This document shows, piece by piece, positions 30,309 to 33,489 of a stretch of 33,489 bases of DNA. Below the pieces are notes generated by a model, which saw only the letters and a program-made list of their open reading frames with translations, did not search any database and was not told where the DNA came from. Position numbers and translations under genes: made by a program. The DNA is taken from contig JAQBQJ010000072.1 of the NCBI GenBank assembly GCA_028287065.1, positions 1 to 33,489 of the forward strand, written 5' to 3'. Source of the DNA: Labilithrix sp. Lineage in GTDB: Bacteria > Myxococcota_A > Polyangia > Polyangiales > Polyangiaceae. The first letter of the stretch is position 1; every line of letters starts with the position of its first letter.

Positions 30309-32132
30309 TCAGGGATCGAACGGCTCGCCGAAGCCCTCGTGCGGGAGCTCGACCTCTTTCGTCTCGTCGAACATGTCGCTGATCCACACGAGCCTGCCCG
30401 GATCGGTGTCGAACACGAAGCGCGCGGATCTGGGCCCCGCCTCGCCGACCTCGAGGATCGTCACGCGGAGCCCGCGCACGGCGAGCTGATCTCCGGCGCG
30501 GAGCTGCGCGGCTTCGCTGCGATACAGGTTCCGCTCGCCGATCGGATAGAGCGTCCTCCCCTCGGTCGCGACGAGATCGACGGTGAGCGCATCGCGGCGG
30601 AGGGCGAGCACGTGCCCCGCCTGCGCGAGCACGCACCAGCGCCGCGGAGGTCGACCGCGCGCGTCGAGCGCGAACGGCGCGAAGAACACGCCGGCCATGC
30701 CACGCATGATTCCGATCTCGGCCTTCGTCGTGGGCACGCCCACGCGCTGTCGGAGCCATGCGACGCGCGTCGCGAAGTCCGACGCATCGAGGCGATGCTT
30801 GCGCGCCTCTAGCCACGCCGTTCCCGGTCCGTGCACCAGATGCGTGAAGCCGAGCCCGAGCGCGGCGAGTGACGCGAGGCTCGCGGCGCGACCACGCGAT
30901 ACTGTCGCTTCGCCTTTCCCTGGAAACCACGCGCGCTCGATCACGATGGCGACGACGACCGCGACACCGACCATGCTCACACCGAGCAGACGACGCGCGG
31001 GCACCACGGCGAGCGTGGGCACGAGCGCGAGCGCCGAGCCCACGAGCAGCCACACCGCGGCGTTCCGCGAAGGTGCCGGCAGCGCCGCGAGCGCACGACG
31101 CACCGGTACGACCAGGCCGGCTGCGACCGCGACGACGATCGCCGCGAGCAGCCATCGCGCGAGGCCGAGCCGCCAGGCCTCCGCGTCGAGCGTGAGCCAC
31201 CCGGTGGCGAGCAGCGCCACGGCATGCCACGGCGCGCCGGCGAGGAACTCGCCCGGGTCGCGGATCGGATCCGAGTAGAAGCCGGAGCCCGCGGTGCCGT
31301 ATCCGAGCACGCCGCGCACCGCGAGATACGCAAGCGCGGGTACGAGGAACGGCGCCCATCCGCCGATGCGACGCGGCACGCTCTCGCGACGAACGACATC
31401 CATCGCGAGCACGTAGCCGCCGAAGCACAGCGCGTATTCGCCGCCGCCGAGCAGCGCGAGCGCGAAGAACGCGCCCGCGAGCGCGCCGTCACGCAGGCTT
31501 CGTCCGTCGCGCCAGCGCGCTTGCGCGGCGAGGGCGAGCGCGCCGAACACGAGACACACGAGCGTCTCCCGGTTCGCGACCCACGCGATCGGGAGCGCAT
31601 GACAAGGCGCAAGCGCGAAGATCGCCGTCGCCATGAGCGCGATGCGTGCGGAGAAGATCTTCCGATACAGCGAGCGCACCGCGAGCACCGCTGCAACCCA
31701 CCACACGAGCGAGTGCAGGTGCATCGGCAGCGGCGCGTGAGAGAACACGCGATGGTCGACCCACAGGAGCGCGCTCGAGAGCGGACGGAAGAAGCGAATC
31801 GTCAGCTTCGGATGCGACCACCACGGCAGGAGACCGCGATCGGTCAGTGCGGTGCGATCGGCGTCGTCGACGAAGTCGTAGAGATTGAATGCGTTCCGCG
31901 GCGCGGGGAACGTCCCCTCGACCATCGCGCCTTGCAGGTGATCGTCGAGGAAGAGCGGTGTGAGCACCGCGGGTGAGAAGAGAAGTGCGCCGACTGCGAG
32001 CAGGATGGTCAACTCGAGCAGCGGTCTGCGCGATTTCTTTCGCGTCTCCGTACGCGGCGTGGAGCCAATGTAGGATGCATCTTTCGCCTTTATTTCAGGC
32101 GTTGACGCGTCGCGCGATTCTCGGTCGCTCAT
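30309..32132 (-). CDS. GT-C-like polytopic membrane protein
   Basis: 607 residues from the ATG at 32130-32132. After a charged N-terminus, a first membrane helix (about 38-60) is followed by FLDDHLQG, a DD pair (D63, D64) in the first outer loop, which is the catalytic signature of GT-C glycosyltransferases using lipid-linked sugars. About ten further hydrophobic segments follow (for example ALMATAIFALAPCHALPIAW and LARWLLAAIVVAVAAGLVV). The C-terminal 150 residues are soluble and rich in strands. It could be an O-glycosyltransferase or arabinose-type lipid-sugar transferase, but similarity is at fold level only. It is divergent from the small Cys lipoprotein (64 bases) and convergent with the PilZ gene. 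Confidence 0.65.
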   Translation of the reverse strand: MSDRESRDASTPEIKAKDASYIGSTPRTETRKKSRRPLLELTILLAVGALLFSPAVLTPLFLDDHLQGAMVEGTFPAPRNAFNLYDFVDDADRTALTDRGLLPWWSHPKLTIRFFRPLSSALLWVDHRVFSHAPLPMHLHSLVWWVAAVLAVRSLYRKIFSARIALMATAIFALAPCHALPIAWVANRETLVCLVFGALALAAQARWRDGRSLRDGALAGAFFALALLGGGEYALCFGGYVLAMDVVRRESVPRRIGGWAPFLVPALAYLAVRGVLGYGTAGSGFYSDPIRDPGEFLAGAPWHAVALLATGWLTLDAEAWRLGLARWLLAAIVVAVAAGLVVPVRRALAALPAPSRNAAVWLLVGSALALVPTLAVVPARRLLGVSMVGVAVVVAIVIERAWFPGKGEATVSRGRAASLASLAALGLGFTHLVHGPGTAWLEARKHRLDASDFATRVAWLRQRVGVPTTKAEIGIMRGMAGVFFAPFALDARGRPPRRWCVLAQAGHVLALRRDALTVDLVATEGRTLYPIGERNLYRSEAAQLRAGDQLAVRGLRVTILEVGEAGPRSARFVFDTDPGRLVWISDMFDETKEVELPHEGFGEPFDP

Positions 32133-32196
32133 GCGGAAAGACTCTGTAAGCCGATCGGGACTAAATTTTCGAAAGCCATGACATAGAGTCCCCGCC

Positions 32197-32556
32197 GTGA
32201 AGTACGCAACCTTGTCAAAGTCCGCGTTCGTCGTCACCGCCCTTCTCGGAGCGCTCGCCGCCTGCGCCAACAGCGCCGACGTTCCGCCCGAAGAGACAGC
32301 AGCCGAGCCGACGGAGCCGACGCCCGAGACCAAGCTCCCTGCGTCCACGCCCAGCACCGCACCGACCTCGGCGCCGGAGAAGAAGTGCGCGCCGTCCTGC
32401 GCCACGGATTCGGACTGCACCAACAGCTGCCCTGCTCTCGCAGGCGGTGTGCAGTGCTGCGACACCAAGACGAAGACGTGCTGGGGCTCGAAGACGTCGT
32501 CCTGCCCGAAGCCGGTCGACACCGCCGACGCAGGCGATCCGCCGCCCGCGTACTGA
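32197..32556 (+). CDS. Small Cys-rich lipoprotein
   Basis: 119 residues from a GTG start. The signal peptide ends ALAAC (C22), a good lipobox. A Pro/Glu/Thr-rich linker (about 30-60) follows. The C-terminal third has eight Cys (CAPSCATDSDCTNSC, CCDTKTKTC, C before PKPVD), likely in disulfides, in a CxxxCxxxxxCxxxC arrangement like small cysteine-knot or protease-inhibitor-type domains. It ends with an ADAG tail. No family assignment is possible. It lies between a GT-C-like gene (divergent) and the DHH phosphoesterase, whose leader hairpin starts 13 bases after the stop. Confidence 0.7.
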   Translation: MKYATLSKSAFVVTALLGALAACANSADVPPEETAAEPTEPTPETKLPASTPSTAPTSAPEKKCAPSCATDSDCTNSCPALAGGVQCCDTKTKTCWGSKTSSCPKPVDTADAGDPPPAY

Positions 32557-32569
32557 CGGTTCCCGTATG

Positions 32570-32607
32570 CTCCCTGTTCGATCGCCGTCGTGGGCGGCAA
32601 CAGGGAG
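32570..32607 (+). promoter_or_regulatory. Hairpin sequestering the DHH gene Shine-Dalgarno
   Basis: CTCCCTGTT (32570-32578) pairs perfectly with AACAGGGAG (32599-32607). An inner stem, CGCC (32583-32586) with GGCG (32593-32596), extends it. The right arm contains six of the seven bases of the AGGGAGG Shine-Dalgarno (32602-32608) of the DHH gene, so folding would hide it from the ribosome. Position and complementarity suggest translational control, but no ligand-binding aptamer is recognised. Confidence 0.6.
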
Positions 32608-32614
32608 GCAGTGA

Positions 32615-33489
32615 ATGACGGAGAAGTACCGGCTCGTCACGCGCAGTGATTTCGACGGTCTCGTCTGCGCCGTGCTCCTGAAGGAGCTCGGAATGCTGGA
32701 CGAGATCAAGTTCGTCCATCCGAAGGACATGCAGGACGGGAAGATCGAGGTCACGAGCCGCGACATCACGACCAATGTCCCGTACGTCCCGGGCGTGCAC
32801 CTGGCCTTCGACCATCACGCGAGCGAGGCGACGCGCGTGAAGGACAAGCCGGCGAACCACATCATCGATCCGCATGCGATGAGCGCGGCACGCGTGGTGT
32901 ACGACCACTTCGGCGGCGCTGCGAAGTTCCCGCGCATCAAGGAAGACATGATGACCGCGGTCGACAAGGCCGACGCGGCGCGCTTCTCCAGAGAAGAGAT
33001 CCTCGATCCCAAGGGCTGGGTCCTCCTCAACTACCTCATGGACCCGCGCACCGGCCTGGGTCGCTTCCGCGAGTTTCGCATCTCGAACTACCAGCTCATG
33101 ATGGAGCTGATCGACGCCTGCCTCACGATGAGCGTCGACGAGATCCTGAAGCTCCCCGACGTGAAGGAGCGGCTCGATCTCTACACGAAGCACCACGCCG
33201 AGGCGCAGGACCAGCTCCTGTGCTGCTCGAGGGTGCACGGGAACCTCGTCGTGCTCGATCTTCGCACGCAGGAGATCATCCACCCGACGAACCGCTTCAT
33301 GATCTATGCGCTCTTCCCCAAGTGCAACATCTCGATCCACGTGATGTGGGGACTGAAGAAACAGAACGTCGTGCTCGCGACGGGCAAATCGATCCTCGAC
33401 CGCAGCTCGAAGACGAACATCGGCGACCTGATGTTGAAGTACGGCGGCGGCGGCCACGAGGCCGCCGGCACCAGCCAGCCCGACACGGA
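32615..33489 (+). CDS. DHH-family phosphoesterase, 3' truncated
   Basis: ATG at 32615, well placed behind AGGGAGG (32602-32608); 291 codons are visible before the window ends. The N-terminal DHH domain has the metal-binding motifs SDFDG (D12, D14) and FDHHAS (D66, H67, H68). Near the visible end, YGGGGHEAAGT is the substrate-binding GGGHxxA motif of the DHHA1 domain. Together they mark a manganese-dependent phosphoesterase related to exopolyphosphatases, oligoribonucleases (NrnA) and cyclic-dinucleotide phosphodiesterases. Which substrate applies cannot be decided. It may be the only gene of its transcript. Only a few C-terminal residues are likely missing. Confidence 0.9.
   Translation, partial: MTEKYRLVTRSDFDGLVCAVLLKELGMLDEIKFVHPKDMQDGKIEVTSRDITTNVPYVPGVHLAFDHHASEATRVKDKPANHIIDPHAMSAARVVYDHFGGAAKFPRIKEDMMTAVDKADAARFSREEILDPKGWVLLNYLMDPRTGLGRFREFRISNYQLMMELIDACLTMSVDEILKLPDVKERLDLYTKHHAEAQDQLLCCSRVHGNLVVLDLRTQEIIHPTNRFMIYALFPKCNISIHVMWGLKKQNVVLATGKSILDRSSKTNIGDLMLKYGGGGHEAAGTSQPDT

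Noticed and set aside
1-33489. tRNA, rRNA, insertion sequence or prophage attachment site
   Set aside because: No cloverleaf, rRNA-like stretch, transposase or integrase frame or terminal repeat pair was recognised by eye. A dedicated RNA gene scan would be decisive.

Overview
The window is high-GC DNA with tightly packed genes. Lipoproteins and secreted proteins are very common, many with Asp/Ala/Gly ('DAG'-type) linkers. There is an ECF sigma/anti-sigma pair, a secreted caspase-like protein, lipid-anchored c-type cytochrome-like proteins, a PilZ protein and a bufferin-type operon. Together these suggest a myxobacterium (Myxococcota, probably Polyangia). That placement is inferred from gene content and style only. 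No rRNA, tRNA, CRISPR array or insertion sequence was found.

Layout. 1-824: 3' part of a secreted Ser/Gly-rich protein. 871-3808: translationally coupled operon of ECF sigma factor, zinc-finger anti-sigma factor and a secreted caspase-like protein with a barrel-like C-terminus. 3870-5987 (-): beta-propeller lipoprotein. 6037-10746 (-): RND efflux permease and adaptor, followed by a 61-codon remnant of a SAM methyltransferase. 10858-11736 (+): divergent LysR regulator with a clear operator in the shared intergenic region. 11749-12267 (-): small protein with a long poly-acidic tail. 12480-14557 (+): bufferin-like operon of Cys-rich precursor, DUF692/MNIO oxygenase and partner protein, with inverted repeats before, within and after it. 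14598-17566 (-): barrel-like outer-membrane protein, two-haem lipoprotein and a further lipoprotein. 17603-19522 (-): CLC chloride channel with CBS domains. 19559-23518: two divergent cytochrome-like lipoproteins, the right one ending at a classic intrinsic terminator. 23585-25981 (-): MAPEG membrane protein, phospholipase-D-like enzyme and a Cys-rich lipoprotein. 26094-29776 (+): overlapping four-gene operon (Gfo/Idh/MocA oxidoreductase, Nudix hydrolase, putative Fe(II)/2-oxoglutarate oxygenase, acyltransferase-3). 29847-30308: PilZ protein. 30309-32132 (-): GT-C-like membrane protein. 32197-32556: small Cys-rich lipoprotein. 32615 to the end: DHH phosphoesterase, cut by the window edge.

The best candidates for unusual biology are four. 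(1) The bufferin/MNIO operon has a precursor with two copies of a CKG-type three-cysteine repeat and possibly a lipid anchor. (2) A sigma/anti-sigma pair is coupled to a periplasmic or outer-membrane caspase. (3) The overlapping oxidoreductase-Nudix-oxygenase-acyltransferase operon matches no pathway I recognise. (4) A methyltransferase remnant carries two in-frame internal deletions. Everything was read by eye; no alignments, structure predictions or database searches were run.
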